This document shows, one piece after another, positions 44,336 through 57,269 of a stretch of 64,000 nt of DNA (positions are counted from its first letter, which is position 1; every line of letters begins with the position of its first letter). Source of the stretch: Propionivibrio sp. GTDB taxonomy: Bacteria > Pseudomonadota > Gammaproteobacteria > Burkholderiales > Rhodocyclaceae. The position numbers and the translations under genes are program-made. The notes under the pieces are model-generated. The model was not told the origin of the DNA. It ran no database searches and saw only the letters and a program-made list of their open reading frames with translations. Location: assembly GCA_016705685.1 (NCBI GenBank), contig JADJLB010000005.1, forward strand, positions 1 to 64,000, read 5' to 3'.

Positions 44336-44827
44336 TCAGCAGACTTCGGCGCGCTCGATGATGACGTCCTCTTTCGGAACATCCTGATGGAAGCCCGAAG
44401 TGCCGGTCTTAACGCCCTTGATCTTATCGACCACGTCGGTGCCTTCGACGACTTTGCCGAACACGCAATAACCCCATCCGTTGGCGTTGGCTGCCTTGAA
44501 GTTCAGGAAAGCATTATCGGCGACGTTGATGAAGAACTGCGCGGTTGCGGAGTGCGGATCGGAGGTGCGCGCCATGGCGACAGTGTAGTTGTCGTTCTTC
44601 AAGCCGTTGTCCGCTTCGTTCTTGATCGGTTCCTTGCAGGGCTTCTGTTTCATCCCCGGTTCGAATCCGCCCCCCTGGACCATGAAGCCGGGAATAACGC
44701 GGTGGAAGATGGTGTTGTCGTAATGGCCGGACGCGGCGTAGGCGAGAAAATTCCTGGCCGATTCCGGTGCTTTTTCGGCGTCGAGTTCAAGGGCGATAAC
44801 GCCGAAATTGGTGTGCAGCTTGATCAT
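44336..44827 (-). CDS. ppiB: Cytoplasmic peptidyl-prolyl cis-trans isomerase B
   Basis: A 163-residue cyclophilin without a signal peptide. Active-site phrases [15 protein letters not shown] and [18 protein letters not shown] are intact. Its ATG overlaps the stop of the exported cyclophilin by four bases, so the two are translationally coupled. It probably arose by tandem duplication with loss or gain of the signal peptide. Confidence 0.95.
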   Translation of the reverse strand: MIKLHTNFGVIALELDAEKAPESARNFLAYAASGHYDNTIFHRVIPGFMVQGGGFEPGMKQKPCKEPIKNEADNGLKNDNYTVAMARTSDPHSATAQFFINVADNAFLNFKAANANGWGYCVFGKVVEGTDVVDKIKGVKTGTSGFHQDVPKEDVIIERAEVC

Positions 44828-45408
44828 TTGGATTCCTTGTTTTGTTCGGGGATGATGGTGACGGACCCGATGACGACCGGTTCGAGCGGCACGTTCTGTT
44901 GTCCGCTGCGGTTGCCGGTCGGCACCTTGGCGATCTTGTCGACGATGTCCATGCCCTGCGTAACCTTGCCGAAAACGGCGTAGCCCCAGCCGTCTCGCGA
45001 AGGGTAGTTGAGCGCCGCGTTATCCTTGTGATTGATGAAAAACTGCGCGGTGGCCGAGTGCGGGTCCGACGTGCGCGCCATGGCGATGGTGCCGCGGTCA
45101 TTCTTCAGCCCATTCTTGGCTTCGTTTTCAATGGGCTTGCTGGTTTTTTTCTGGGTCATGTCCTGCGTGAAGCCACCGCCCTGGATCATGAAGCCGTCCA
45201 TGACCCGGTGAAAGATCGTTCCGTTGTAAAAACCGGCCTTGGCGTACTGCAGGAAGTTCTTTACGGTGAGCGGCGCTCTCTCCGAATCGAGCTCGATGAC
45301 GATTCTCCCCAGGCTGGTATTCATTTCGACTGTTGGCGCAGCGAGTGCCGTCAGGGAGAGGAGCAGTCCGGCGGCGAGCAACAGGCCTCGGCAATAAAAG
45401 CGGTTCAT
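44824..45408 (-). CDS. ppiA: Periplasmic peptidyl-prolyl cis-trans isomerase A
   Basis: A 194-residue cyclophilin with an N-terminal signal peptide ([20 protein letters not shown]). Active-site phrases [15 protein letters not shown] and [19 protein letters not shown] are present. It assists folding of proteins in the periplasm. Its start overlaps the L,D-transpeptidase stop and its stop overlaps the ppiB start, both as ATGA, so the envelope genes are tightly coupled. Confidence 0.93.
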   Translation of the reverse strand: MNRFYCRGLLLAAGLLLSLTALAAPTVEMNTSLGRIVIELDSERAPLTVKNFLQYAKAGFYNGTIFHRVMDGFMIQGGGFTQDMTQKKTSKPIENEAKNGLKNDRGTIAMARTSDPHSATAQFFINHKDNAALNYPSRDGWGYAVFGKVTQGMDIVDKIAKVPTGNRSGQQNVPLEPVVIGSVTIIPEQNKESK

Positions 45409-46619
45409 GATGAGGCAGCTCCTTCAAAAATGATTTTCCAGTCTCCGTCTTCGCGGACCCAGTACTGCTCTTTTTTCATCTGATTGTTCAGGTTGTTGCT
45501 TTGATAGTCCTGTTCGAAAGAAACGATCACCAGTTCCTCCGTGCCGGGGTTACGGAGCATGGACAGATTCGACAGTTTGACCTTGATCCACTCCTTGCTG
45601 GCATTCACCTGGCGTTTCTGCTGCGTGAACTGTTCCAGATTCTGATCCTTGGTCTGGAATTTTTTCGAGTAATGCTTCAGATAACGGCCGGTGTCCCTGC
45701 TTTCCCAGTCGCTGCGCCATTCGTCGATGCTCTTCCTGAGTTTGCTGCGCTCGTTTTGCCAGTCGTCGAGCGAAAGCCATTCAATCGAATTGCTGATGAT
45801 GACGGGCGTCAGGCCGATCTGGAGGTTTCTTGAAAGCGCTTCGAGGTCCATGTTGGCCAGCACGACGCAACCGTCGGAGGCTTTTGGCGGGCGCGAAAAG
45901 GTGTTGGAAGGCGTGCCGTGCAACCAGATGCCGTGGCCGTTTCGTCCTTGGCGCCTGTCCAGCTCGTTGGGGTAATTGAGCGGGAAGGCGCCGCTGCCGT
46001 AAAAGTCGCCCAGTTTCTGTATCGGCAGGCTGGACGTGACATGATAGACGCCGACCGGCGTTTTCTTGTCGCCTTCGCGGGTTTTGTCGGCACCCAGCTT
46101 GCCGTGCGAGATGTAGTAGTCGGCGACAAAGCGTGGACGGCCGCCCGCCGTGGTGTCGTTCTGATAGAGATAGAGCCGCGATTTTTGCGTATCGACAACG
46201 ATCGCGTACTTCTGATCCGGTGGCATCTGCATCAGATAGCGCGGAACGTAGTTGGCTGTGGTGCTGCGGCTGCGATAGGCTTTCAGGCGGGCAATGGCCT
46301 CATCCCGCAGGTCGGCCAGTTTCTCTTTGGGGGCATTGTTGGCATTACCGAAGGTGGCTAGTGGCATGCTTCGGGCCAGCAGCAGATCGCCTTTGATCAG
46401 GTAAGCCAGGCGGAAATTGGGGTATTGAGTGAGGAGTGCTTCTGTCTGTTCGAGCGCCGCGTCGAGGCGGTTTTTTTCAATGGCGTCGAATATTCTGGAA
46501 AGTTGGGGTTCCGGGCCCGAGTCAGAGAAGGTGACCGGATGGGAAGTCGTGCCGGTGACAGCGGCTGGCCCCGATAGGCAAACGGCGATCAGGACAACGG
46601 CGAGCAGCGCCCGCCGCAT
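45405..46619 (-). CDS. L,D-transpeptidase (YkuD) with C-terminal NTF2-like domain
   Basis: A 404-residue exported enzyme. Signal peptide at residues 1-22. The N-terminal third has helical repeats. The YkuD catalytic domain (about residues 135-270) holds the pair of His and Cys in [26 protein letters not shown]-terminal domain (~300-404, [21 protein letters not shown] and [14 protein letters not shown]) looks like an NTF2/SnoaL-type fold. It cross-links peptidoglycan or attaches proteins to it. Its ATG overlaps the TPR gene stop (TAATG). Confidence 0.9.
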   Translation of the reverse strand: MRRALLAVVLIAVCLSGPAAVTGTTSHPVTFSDSGPEPQLSRIFDAIEKNRLDAALEQTEALLTQYPNFRLAYLIKGDLLLARSMPLATFGNANNAPKEKLADLRDEAIARLKAYRSRSTTANYVPRYLMQMPPDQKYAIVVDTQKSRLYLYQNDTTAGGRPRFVADYYISHGKLGADKTREGDKKTPVGVYHVTSSLPIQKLGDFYGSGAFPLNYPNELDRRQGRNGHGIWLHGTPSNTFSRPPKASDGCVVLANMDLEALSRNLQIGLTPVIISNSIEWLSLDDWQNERSKLRKSIDEWRSDWESRDTGRYLKHYSKKFQTKDQNLEQFTQQKRQVNASKEWIKVKLSNLSMLRNPGTEELVIVSFEQDYQSNNLNNQMKKEQYWVREDGDWKIIFEGAASS

Positions 46620-47692
46620 TAACCGATGCGTTCCTGCTGTATAAGCCATTTGCCTCCGGACTTGACGAAAACCAGGGTCTTGCTGGCCGAAGATTTAAGC
46701 GTTGCCGAAGTGTAGTGCTGACGGAATTTGACAGTCGCTTTCTCTCCCTCAAACGAGATGCTGACGTCGTCAATGCTGACCTGAAGTTTCCCCGGCTTGT
46801 CGATGCGCTTGGATCGCTCGGCTTCCCAGTCCTTGCGCGACATCCCGTTGGGAGTCTGGAAATCCTTGGCGTAGTGGCTCAGGTAGCTCTTCACATCCTT
46901 GTGGGTCCAGGCGCTGGCCCACGCATGCAAGGCTTTGTTGACATCGGCTTCATTGCCAGCGGATTCCGGGGCGGCCGAGACAGGTGCTTTGGTTTCAGGC
47001 GGCTTTGTCGTGGCGACGGGTTCGGGTGTCTTCTCAACGGGCGTATTCGCTGCGGGAGTCGCTGCAGGCGTCGCCTTGGGGGGCGATTCAACCGCCGGAG
47101 TTTTCACCGCTTCGGCAACCGGGCGCGTGGTCGGGGCCGCCGTCTTTGCGCCGGGCTTCGACGATGTGCTGATCAATTCCCGGATCATCGACAGCTTGGT
47201 CTGCGTGGCGGTATTGGACGAGTCAAGTTGCAGCGCCTTGTCATAGGCCTGGCTGGCCAGCTTGGCGTAAACGTCGCCCAGGTTTTCGTGGGCGATGGAG
47301 TAGCTCGGATGCGTCCGGATGGCCATTTCAAGCGCTGCGCGCGCCTTGTCGTACTGTTTCTGCTGGGCATAGAGCACGGCAAGATTGTTGTAGGGTTCGG
47401 GCAGTTCGGGAAAGTCCTCGGTCAGCTTGGTGAATATGGCTATGGCATCCGCCGGCCGCCCCATTTCCGTCAGAATCAACCCCTTGAGAAAACGTCCCTG
47501 AGCGTCCTTGGGCTTGGTCGAAATATAGATATCGACTTTTTCGAGTGCTTGCGGCATCTGGTTTTGCTTCACCAGACGTTGAATGTCGGGCAGTGTTTGG
47601 GCGTTAGCAAGGGGAATTGAAGCACACAGAACCAAGCCCAATAAAACGGCTGGAAGGCGCGCCAGTAAAGGCATTTGGGAGTTTGGTCGCAT
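46619..47692 (-). CDS. Exported TPR protein with C-terminal NTF2-like domain
   Basis: A 357-residue protein: signal peptide (VLLGLVLCASIPLANA), four or so TPR helices (IQRLVKQNQMPQALEKVDIYI, FLKGLILTEMGRPADAI, YNNLAVLYAQQKQYDKARAAL), a long Ala/Pro/Thr linker (~200-250) and a C-terminal domain (VKSYLSHYAKDFQTPNG, LVFVKSGGKWLIQQE) homologous to that of the adjacent L,D-transpeptidase. ATG 47692 is used rather than an upstream TTG. It probably scaffolds cell-wall enzymes in the periplasm. Confidence 0.85.
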   Translation of the reverse strand: MRPNSQMPLLARLPAVLLGLVLCASIPLANAQTLPDIQRLVKQNQMPQALEKVDIYISTKPKDAQGRFLKGLILTEMGRPADAIAIFTKLTEDFPELPEPYNNLAVLYAQQKQYDKARAALEMAIRTHPSYSIAHENLGDVYAKLASQAYDKALQLDSSNTATQTKLSMIRELISTSSKPGAKTAAPTTRPVAEAVKTPAVESPPKATPAATPAANTPVEKTPEPVATTKPPETKAPVSAAPESAGNEADVNKALHAWASAWTHKDVKSYLSHYAKDFQTPNGMSRKDWEAERSKRIDKPGKLQVSIDDVSISFEGEKATVKFRQHYTSATLKSSASKTLVFVKSGGKWLIQQERIG

Positions 47693-47809
47693 CGTTATGG
47701 TATACTTCAAAGGGTTTGGTGACTCAACCGGACAATTCTAACAAGAAGCACGTCGAAACCAAAGTAATCCTTATGCCCCTGTTTTTCAAGGGGCGCTCGC
47801 GAGTTGAAA

Positions 47810-49186
47810 ATGCTGAGAATCTACAATTCCCTGGCCAGGGAAAAGCAGGACTTTGTCCCCAAAGAACCCGGCAAGGCGGGGATGTATGTCTGCGGTATGA
47901 CCGTCTATGATTATTGCCATCTTGGTCATGCCCGGGTACTCGTGGTCTTCGACATGGTGCAACGCTGGCTGCGGGAAACCGGCCTGCAGGTGACCTACGT
48001 TCGCAATATCACGGACATCGATGACAAAATCATTTTGCGCTCCCTCCAGAATAACGAGACCATCGGCGAGCTGACCAACCGCTTCATCCAATTCATGAAC
48101 GAGGACGCGGCGGCATTGGGGGTTGAGAGACCCCAATTTGAGCCGCGAGCGACCGAATATGTCCCGCAAATGCTCGGTTTGATCGGCATGCTTGAGAGGA
48201 ACGGACTCGCTTACAAGGCCGCTAACGGCGACGTGAATTTCTCGGTGCGCAAGTTCCCCGGTTACGGCAAGTTGTCCGGCAAGTCGCTGGACGACCTGCG
48301 CGCGGGTGAGCGTGTCGACGTGGATACGGCCAAACAGGATCCGCTTGATTTCGTCTTGTGGAAACATGCCAAGGAGGGCGAACCTTTCTGGGCGTCGCCC
48401 TGGGGTAACGGTCGACCGGGCTGGCACATCGAATGCTCGGCCATGAGTTCGGAAATTCTGGGGCAGCACTTCGACATCCACGGTGGCGGGCAGGATTTGC
48501 AATTCCCGCACCACGAAAATGAAATTGCCCAGTCGGAAGGCGCTCACAACGGCGAATTCGCGAACTTCTGGATGCACAACGGCTTTGTTCGCGTCGACGA
48601 CGAGAAAATGTCGAAATCGCTCGGCAATTTCTTCACGATCCGTGAAATTCTCAAGAAATACGACGCCGAGGTCGTTCGCTTCTTCATATTGCGTGCGCAC
48701 TATCGCAGCCCGCTGAATTATTCCGATGTGCACCTTGACGATGCCCGCCATGCCCTGGCGCGCTTGTACACGGCGCTCAAATCGGTACCTGCCGACGCAG
48801 CTCAACCCGTCGATTGGAGCGAGAAGCATGCCGTTCGCTTTCGTAACGCCATGGACGACGACTTCAATACGCCCGAAGCCTGCGCCGCGCTTTTCGATCT
48901 GGCCGCCGAGGTCAACCGCAGCAAGTCTGCCGACCTGGCCTCGCAGTTGCGCGCGCTGGCCGCTTTGCTCGGTCTGCTGCAGCGGGACCCGCAGCAGTTT
49001 CTGCAAGCTTCGCCGAATAAGCTGGATGAGCTGAGCGTAGAAAATATCGAGGCGCTGATCGCCGACCGGGTGGCGGCCAAACACGCGAAGAACTATGCCG
49101 AAGCCGACCGCATTCGTTCCGCTTTGCTGGCGGCTGGTGTGATGCTCGAGGATGGCGCCCAGGGAACCACCTGGCGCCGCGCTTGA
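47810..49186 (+). CDS. cysS: Cysteinyl-tRNA synthetase
   Basis: A 458-residue class I synthetase charging tRNA-Cys. The HIGH-type motif is [11 protein letters not shown], the zinc Cys in [15 protein letters not shown] and [10 protein letters not shown], and the KMSKS motif reads [13 protein letters not shown] 47810 is chosen, with GCGAG upstream; a TTG at 47804 is in frame. Length matches bacterial CysS. Divergent from the TPR-led operon. Confidence 0.97.
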   Translation: MLRIYNSLAREKQDFVPKEPGKAGMYVCGMTVYDYCHLGHARVLVVFDMVQRWLRETGLQVTYVRNITDIDDKIILRSLQNNETIGELTNRFIQFMNEDAAALGVERPQFEPRATEYVPQMLGLIGMLERNGLAYKAANGDVNFSVRKFPGYGKLSGKSLDDLRAGERVDVDTAKQDPLDFVLWKHAKEGEPFWASPWGNGRPGWHIECSAMSSEILGQHFDIHGGGQDLQFPHHENEIAQSEGAHNGEFANFWMHNGFVRVDDEKMSKSLGNFFTIREILKKYDAEVVRFFILRAHYRSPLNYSDVHLDDARHALARLYTALKSVPADAAQPVDWSEKHAVRFRNAMDDDFNTPEACAALFDLAAEVNRSKSADLASQLRALAALLGLLQRDPQQFLQASPNKLDELSVENIEALIADRVAAKHAKNYAEADRIRSALLAAGVMLEDGAQGTTWRRA

Positions 49187-49354
49187 CTGTTCTTGTCCAG
49201 GGGATAGACCACAGACCAAGTTGACGGCTCGCCGGAATCGGCGACCGGACAGACTCGCCGCTCTGGAAAAACAATGGTTTATGGTCTAGCCTGAGTGGCG
49301 AGGGGCCTTGTTCTCAAGGCATTTTTTCCAGACGGGTTCTATACTGCATCTCCC

Positions 49355-49951
49355 ATGAGTCAAAGCGCGGCAATTGTCTCGACCCAGACGAGTCCCGGGA
49401 CTGAGAATTCAGCGCGTTTCGCATCGCAGGCCACGAAACGCGGGGGTTCGGGTGATCGCTCGGGCGTGTCATCGGGTGCGGTACCGGGCCAGACGGCTGT
49501 GCTCACGCCCGCCGAGCAACAACTGGTTCAGCAGCTCAAGCAGACCGACCGCAAGGTTCGGGATCACGAACAGGCGCATCTGGCTGTGGGGGCCGATCTG
49601 GTGCGTTCCGGACCGAGTTACACCTACCAGACCGGCCCGGATAAGCAACGCTATGCCGTTTCCGGGGAAGTTTCGATCGATGTATCGCCCGGCCGGACGC
49701 CGGAAGAAACGATTCCCAAGGCGCAGCATATTCGTGCGACTGCGCTTGCTCCCGCCGATCCTTCCCCGCAGGATCGCAGCGTCGCGGCGACAGCAAGCCG
49801 TATGGAGGGCGAAGCGCGTATCGAACTTGCCGTCCAGCAGCGGGTCGAGACAAAAAATCCCGGCCAGGGAAACGCGGATTTTTACAAAAATGGCGACAGC
49901 AACGGGTCGACCCGTGGCCGGATTGGCGGGCGCCTGGACCTATTTGCCTGA
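49355..49951 (+). CDS. SprA-related family putative metalloprotease
   Basis: A 198-residue protein. The core has DRKVRDHEQAHLAVGADLVRSGPSYTYQTGPD, matching the SprA-related family, with HEQAH as the possible zinc-binding helix. A Ser/Thr-rich N-terminal ~60 residues and disordered C-terminus flank it. Start ATG 49355; the longer frame from 49295 is not supported. No signal peptide is evident. Activity unproven. Tail-to-tail with fur. Confidence 0.8.
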   Translation: MSQSAAIVSTQTSPGTENSARFASQATKRGGSGDRSGVSSGAVPGQTAVLTPAEQQLVQQLKQTDRKVRDHEQAHLAVGADLVRSGPSYTYQTGPDKQRYAVSGEVSIDVSPGRTPEETIPKAQHIRATALAPADPSPQDRSVAATASRMEGEARIELAVQQRVETKNPGQGNADFYKNGDSNGSTRGRIGGRLDLFA

Positions 49952-49983
49952 ACTCCTGCCAAGCGCCGCGATCGGCCGTGCGC

Positions 49984-50433
49984 TTAGGCGGGTCCGGTTT
50001 TCTCGATGGCGTCCCGGTGCAGGCAGGCTTCCTTGGTGCATTCCGCATAGAGGTACAGCGCGTGCTCCTGGATGGCAAAACCGCGATCTTTGGCGATTTT
50101 TTTCTGGCGGCGCTCGATTTCCTCGTCGTAAAACTCCTCGACACGGCCACAATTGATGCAGACGAGATGGTCGTGGTGTTTTCCGGCCTTGATTTCGAAT
50201 ACCGCCTTGCCTGATTCGAAATGGTGGCGTTCGAGCAGGCCGGCTTGCTCGAATTGGGTGAGCGCCCGGTAAACGGTTGCCAATCCGATTTCAATATTTT
50301 CATTGAGAAGCAGGCGATAGACATCGTCGGCGGTCAGGTGGCGCACTTCGGCATTTTCGAAAAGCTCGAGGATCTTCAAACGGGGGAACGTTGCTTTGAG
50401 CCCCATGCTGTTCAGTTCGGTGGATTTGCTCAT
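49984..50433 (-). CDS. fur: Ferric uptake regulator
   Basis: A 149-residue metalloregulator. DNA-binding helix region [36 protein letters not shown], metal and Cys/His sites [32 protein letters not shown], and [10 protein letters not shown] at the end (second Cys pair). Sequence and length fit Fur rather than Zur or PerR. Head-to-head with bamE, so the 128-base gap holds both promoters; the usual arrangement in betaproteobacteria. Confidence 0.97.
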   Translation of the reverse strand: MSKSTELNSMGLKATFPRLKILELFENAEVRHLTADDVYRLLLNENIEIGLATVYRALTQFEQAGLLERHHFESGKAVFEIKAGKHHDHLVCINCGRVEEFYDEEIERRQKKIAKDRGFAIQEHALYLYAECTKEACLHRDAIEKTGPA

Positions 50434-50561
50434 GGCGTGGACTTATCGGCTGAGGAAGGTGGCGTGCTTTTCGGGTATGATATACCGCCTGACACGACGA
50501 AAAGAACTCTGGCTTCATTACGTGACGGATTCCCGACCATTTACCAAGAAACAGCCACAGT

Positions 50562-51038
50562 ATGACACTTTCCCGACTTGCCGGAACGGCACTTCTGCTA
50601 GCCGCCATTGCCGGTTGTTCTTCGGTGCCGCGTATCGTCAATGAGTACAAGATTGACATACAGCAGGGCAATGTGCTGACGCAGGACATGGTTTCCCAGC
50701 TCAGGCCCGGCCTCACCAAAGATCAGGTCCGCTTTGTCCTGGGCTCGCCGGTGCTGATGGACATGTTTCATGCCAATCGCTGGGATTATGTTTATCGGTT
50801 CCAGAAGGGGGCGTCAGGCAGTGTCGAGATGCGAAAGTTTTCGACCTATTTTGACACCAACGACAAGCTGGTTCGGGTCGCCGGCGACGTGACGGCCGCG
50901 CAGGAGTCGGATGCAACGGCGGCGCCCGAGAGCCGAATGCGGGAAATCGACCTCGGTTCGATTGCTGCGGACAGTACTGCGCCGCCACCTGTGGAGAAAG
51001 GTTTTTTTGGCAGGATGATGGAAAGCGTGGGTTTCTGA
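50562..51038 (+). CDS. bamE: Outer-membrane assembly lipoprotein BamE
   Basis: A 158-residue lipoprotein of the BAM complex. Signal peptide and lipobox IAGC (Cys near 19), then [33 protein letters not shown], the SmpA/OmlA landmark, and [10 protein letters not shown]. It supports beta-barrel insertion into the outer membrane. Only one base separates its stop from dapB. Confidence 0.96.
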   Translation: MTLSRLAGTALLLAAIAGCSSVPRIVNEYKIDIQQGNVLTQDMVSQLRPGLTKDQVRFVLGSPVLMDMFHANRWDYVYRFQKGASGSVEMRKFSTYFDTNDKLVRVAGDVTAAQESDATAAPESRMREIDLGSIAADSTAPPPVEKGFFGRMMESVGF

Positions 51039-51039
51039 A

Positions 51040-51846
51040 ATGAGAGGGATGAAGATCGCGGTCGTTGGCGCCAGCGGGCGCATGGGCCGGATGATAATCG
51101 AATCCACCTTGAAGGATGCCGACGCCGCGCTGGTATCGGCGATTGACCAGGCGGGCACGCCGGCGATCGGCAGGGAAGCCGGCGAACTGGTCGGGATTCC
51201 TTGCCCTGTGCCAGTTACCACCGACGTTGAGGCCGGGATCGCCCAGGCCGATTGCCTGATCGACTTCACGCGCCCTGAAGGCACGCTAGCGCATTTGGAC
51301 ATTTGCCGCCGGCATAAGGTGGCTATCGTCATTGGTACGACCGGCTTTGACGACCATGGAAAGAAATCGATCGTCGATGCGGCACGCGAAATTCCGGTTG
51401 TGTTCGCGCCGAACATGAGCGTGGGCGTGAATGTGGTCTTCAAATTGCTTGAAACGGCGACGCGCATACTCGCCGAAGGTTATGATATTGAGATAGTCGA
51501 GGCGCATCACCGGCACAAGATCGACGCGCCCTCCGGAACGGCGTTGCGCATGGGGGAGGTCGTCGCCCAGTCGCTCGGGCGCGACCTGAAGGCTTGTGCG
51601 GTCTATGGCCGTGAAGGCGTAACCGGCGAACGCGACCCGTCGACCGTCGGTTTTGCCACGGTGCGCGGCGGCGACATCGTGGGCGATCACACGGTCATGT
51701 ACTGTGGAACGGGTGAACGCGTCGAGATCAGCCACAAGGCAGGCAGCCGCATGCCCTATGCACTGGGCAGTCTGCGTGCCGCCCGTTTTCTCGCCGACAA
51801 AAGCAGCGGCTTGTTTGATATGCAGGATGTATTGGGCTTGCGCTGA
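51040..51846 (+). CDS. dapB: 4-hydroxy-tetrahydrodipicolinate reductase
   Basis: A 268-residue enzyme of lysine and diaminopimelate synthesis. Nucleotide-binding start [15 protein letters not shown], then [26 protein letters not shown], and the catalytic [20 protein letters not shown]. Starts at 51040 or at the second ATG (51049). Coupled to bamE by close spacing. Confidence 0.97.
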   Translation: MRGMKIAVVGASGRMGRMIIESTLKDADAALVSAIDQAGTPAIGREAGELVGIPCPVPVTTDVEAGIAQADCLIDFTRPEGTLAHLDICRRHKVAIVIGTTGFDDHGKKSIVDAAREIPVVFAPNMSVGVNVVFKLLETATRILAEGYDIEIVEAHHRHKIDAPSGTALRMGEVVAQSLGRDLKACAVYGREGVTGERDPSTVGFATVRGGDIVGDHTVMYCGTGERVEISHKAGSRMPYALGSLRAARFLADKSSGLFDMQDVLGLR

Positions 51847-51880
51847 GTTTCCACGGTAAAGCGGAAACCAGGACGCTGGA

Positions 51881-54430
51881 ATGAAATCCAAACTGTTTGC
51901 CGGCAAGCTGCGCGACGCGTTTGGTGGCGAAGGCGAGGCCGAGTTAAGGCAGCTGCTGGCCGGGGCGGGGAAAGAACATCCGGCGCTGGTACGCGGCGTG
52001 GAGAAGCTTCTCGACCTTACGGACAGTCTGATCGTCCAACTGCTCAGCGTGCATCGCATCCAGACTGAACTCTCTGGCGATGCTTACTCGAACTGGAACC
52101 TCAAGAGCGGACGGATCGAATCCGGCAAGCAATGGAAAGCCATCCTGGGTTATGCCGATGGCGAACTTGATGACAGCGTTGATGTCTGGCGAAGTCTGGT
52201 ACATCCGGATGATCTGCGTGGACTGAACGAAGCGATCGCGGCGCACGTGCAGGAACAGAGCCGTTTTTTTCAGGCCGAGTGCCGCCACAAAACCAAAACG
52301 GGTGCCTGGAAGTGGCTGTTTCTCAAGGGCTTGGTTATCACCAGCGATGTCCATGGCGAACCCTCGCGCCTGCAGTTGCTGCATCGCGATATCAAGGATT
52401 TCAGACAGGCCGAAGCCGAAGCACTGACGGCCAGGGAAGCCGCCGAGACGGCCAATAAAGCGCGAAGCTACTTCATGGCGAATATGAGCCACGAGATTCG
52501 CACGCCGATGAACGGGATTATCGGCATGACTGAACTGGCGCTTGACACGCAGCTTGACGCTGAGCAGCGGCATTATCTGAAGACCGTCAAGTCGTCAGCC
52601 GAATCGCTTCTGACCATCGTCAACGACATTCTCGATTTCTCAAAGATCGAAGCGGGCAAGATGCGCTTTGAAGAGATTCCCTTCTCGCTTTCCAATCTGG
52701 TTTATGAAGCTGTTCGCACCCAATCCGTCGAGGCCCACCATAAAGGCCTGGAGGTTATCGTTGCGCTGGATCCAGGCGTCCCGCAGCGCGTCATCGGCGA
52801 CCCAACGCGCGTTCGTCAGGTGATATCCAACTTGGTCGGTAACGCTATCAAGTTTACCGAGCAGGGAAATCTTTCAATCGAAGTGACGGTCGAAGAAGAA
52901 ACGCCTGCTTCCGTGTTGCTCCGCTTTGCTGTCCGGGATACCGGGATTGGTATTCCGCTGTCCCGGCAGGAGTTGATCTTCGAGGCTTTTTCACAAGCGG
53001 ACGATACGACAACGCGCCGTTTTGGCGGAACCGGGCTGGGCTTAACCATCTGCTCCCATCTGGTGCAAATGATGGGTGGACGGATCTGGCTGGACAGCAT
53101 TGAAGGCCAAGGTTCTTGCTTCTTCTTTACGGGGCGGTTTGAAGTCGACCCCGCCAGTATTTCATCACAGCCTGATCAGCAGCTCAGCGGTCGACGTGCC
53201 TTGCTGCTCGAAACGAATTCCTTGGTAGCCGGCCAGTTGCAAGCACAATTCGCCCGGCTCGGAATTCAAGCCATGCCCATGACGGACCCCTTGGCGGCCG
53301 TTGAGGCGATAGACAAGGCCCGGGCATTTGGCATGCCCTACGACTACGTGCTGGTGGATGCGCAGATGCCACCGCCGGGGGGGATGGCGCTGGCCGAGTC
53401 ATGGTGCGTTGGCGACCATCCCGAGAAGCTGGTCATGGTGCTGAGTACCGAGCAACAACGCCAGAATTTGAAACATTTGCGGGAACTCGGTGTCCAGGCC
53501 TATCTGATCAAGCCGGTTGCGCCAGAGGATCTGGTTGAAGCCTTGAAGCTTGAATCCAGCCCGCCAGGTGACGAAAGCTCGCAATTCGGATCCTTTGGTT
53601 TTTCCGAACGTTTTGCCGGCGGCGAAGCGTCACAGACCGCCGTGCTGCTGGTCGAGGATAACCCGGTCAACCAGGAACTCGCCGAACGGTTGCTGAAGAA
53701 ACGAGGTTACCGTGTCACCCTGGCCAATAACGGTGCCGAGGCCGTCGATTGTTTCGAGAAAAGTCACTTCGATCTCATCCTGATGGACATGCAGATGCCC
53801 GTCATGGACGGCATCGAAGCCACCGAATCGATACGCTCCAGGGAAATGCGGCGAAGCTGGGTATTCTCGCACGACGTCAATCAGGTCCCTATTATCGCCA
53901 TGACCGCCAATGCCATGGATGGCGATCGTGAGCGCTGCCTGCAGGCGGGTATGAACGATTACGTCGCAAAACCGATTCAAACGCAGGAACTCTACGCGGC
54001 GATAGACCGCGGGCTCGGCATGCAGAGCAGCACGCAGGTCGAGGACTCATCCCAATCGCATAGTTCATCGGGCGATAGCTCGCTCGATCTCGGCGCTGCG
54101 ATGCAAGACCTTGGTGATCGAGAACTCTTGCAGACCATGGCCCGAATGTTGCTGAATGAGTGGGATCAGCATCTGTCGCGGATTCAGTCGGACTTGCGCA
54201 ACAAGGACGCGGCACAACTCTGTCTGGATGCGCATACGGTGAAGAGTCTTCTCGCCATTTTTCACGGCGAAACGGCACGGCGACTGGCGCTCGATCTTGA
54301 ATCCGCCGCCAGGGCACTCGAAGGCACCGACTGGAGGCGTTGCGCTCTGTTGGCAGACGATCTGATGCTGGAAATGCAGCGACTGAAACCTGAGCTGGAC
54401 CGTTTCGCTGTGGATGGCGCGAAGGCGTAG
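51881..54430 (+). CDS. Hybrid sensor histidine kinase with PAS, two receiver domains and Hpt
   Basis: An 849-residue cytoplasmic phosphorelay protein without TM segments. Order: N-terminal ~65 residues; PAS domain (~70-175, [25 protein letters not shown]); HisKA with phospho-His in [12 protein letters not shown] (about 206); ATPase ([22 protein letters not shown]); a first, degenerate receiver (~425-560, VLVDAQMP but no acidic pair at its start); a canonical second receiver (~585-705, [24 protein letters not shown]); and a C-terminal Hpt helix ([12 protein letters not shown]). Its stop codon lies inside a terminator hairpin. Confidence 0.92.
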   Translation: MKSKLFAGKLRDAFGGEGEAELRQLLAGAGKEHPALVRGVEKLLDLTDSLIVQLLSVHRIQTELSGDAYSNWNLKSGRIESGKQWKAILGYADGELDDSVDVWRSLVHPDDLRGLNEAIAAHVQEQSRFFQAECRHKTKTGAWKWLFLKGLVITSDVHGEPSRLQLLHRDIKDFRQAEAEALTAREAAETANKARSYFMANMSHEIRTPMNGIIGMTELALDTQLDAEQRHYLKTVKSSAESLLTIVNDILDFSKIEAGKMRFEEIPFSLSNLVYEAVRTQSVEAHHKGLEVIVALDPGVPQRVIGDPTRVRQVISNLVGNAIKFTEQGNLSIEVTVEEETPASVLLRFAVRDTGIGIPLSRQELIFEAFSQADDTTTRRFGGTGLGLTICSHLVQMMGGRIWLDSIEGQGSCFFFTGRFEVDPASISSQPDQQLSGRRALLLETNSLVAGQLQAQFARLGIQAMPMTDPLAAVEAIDKARAFGMPYDYVLVDAQMPPPGGMALAESWCVGDHPEKLVMVLSTEQQRQNLKHLRELGVQAYLIKPVAPEDLVEALKLESSPPGDESSQFGSFGFSERFAGGEASQTAVLLVEDNPVNQELAERLLKKRGYRVTLANNGAEAVDCFEKSHFDLILMDMQMPVMDGIEATESIRSREMRRSWVFSHDVNQVPIIAMTANAMDGDRERCLQAGMNDYVAKPIQTQELYAAIDRGLGMQSSTQVEDSSQSHSSSGDSSLDLGAAMQDLGDRELLQTMARMLLNEWDQHLSRIQSDLRNKDAAQLCLDAHTVKSLLAIFHGETARRLALDLESAARALEGTDWRRCALLADDLMLEMQRLKPELDRFAVDGAKA

Positions 54431-54455
54431 GGAACGCGTCTTCGCGCCTTTCTTA
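54416..54455 (+). terminator. Terminator hairpin overlapping the hybrid kinase stop codon
   Basis: A perfect nine-base stem, GGCGCGAAG (54416-54424) with CTTCGCGCC (54440-54448), encloses an inner GCGT/ACGC stem and is followed by TTTCTT. It includes the TAG at 54428. It lies between the convergent hybrid kinase and clpB genes. Confidence 0.75.
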
Positions 54456-54459
54456 CACC

Positions 54460-57039
<2,580 letters not shown>

Positions 57040-57073
57040 GAGAAACCCTTTGTCAAGTATCTGAATGTAGTTC

Positions 57074-57101
57074 AGGTGGGGGAAGCTGTCCGGATTTCAA
57101 G
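57074..57101 (-). promoter_or_regulatory. Heat-shock (sigma32) promoter of clpB
   Basis: On the minus strand CTTGAAA (57101-57095) is a perfect sigma32 -35. After 13 bases comes CCCCACCT (57081-57074), one mismatch from CCCCATNT. The predicted start is near 57067, about 28 bases before the clpB ATG. Confidence 0.8.
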
Positions 57102-57147
57102 TGGCAGCGTTACATTGTCATGGTCTGGAACCGCAAGCAATCAATCT

Positions 57148-57177
57148 GGCTCTAAGCGGCTCTAAGCGGCTCTAAGA
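57148..57177. repeat. Three tandem 10-base repeats
   Basis: GGCTCTAAGC occurs three times head to tail (57148-57157, 57158-57167, 57168-57177), the last copy with one change. It lies between the clpB promoter and the chemoreceptor gene, in non-coding DNA. Ten-base periodicity fits one helical turn, so a cooperative protein site is possible, though slippage expansion is equally likely. Confidence 0.85.
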
Positions 57178-57269
57178 GGAATTGCCAACGCGTGGCTTAA
57201 AGGGTAGATTGAGCGCAGGGCGGGATGTGCAATACCCTTCACGGCTTCCGGACGGTTAAAGGAGAGAAA

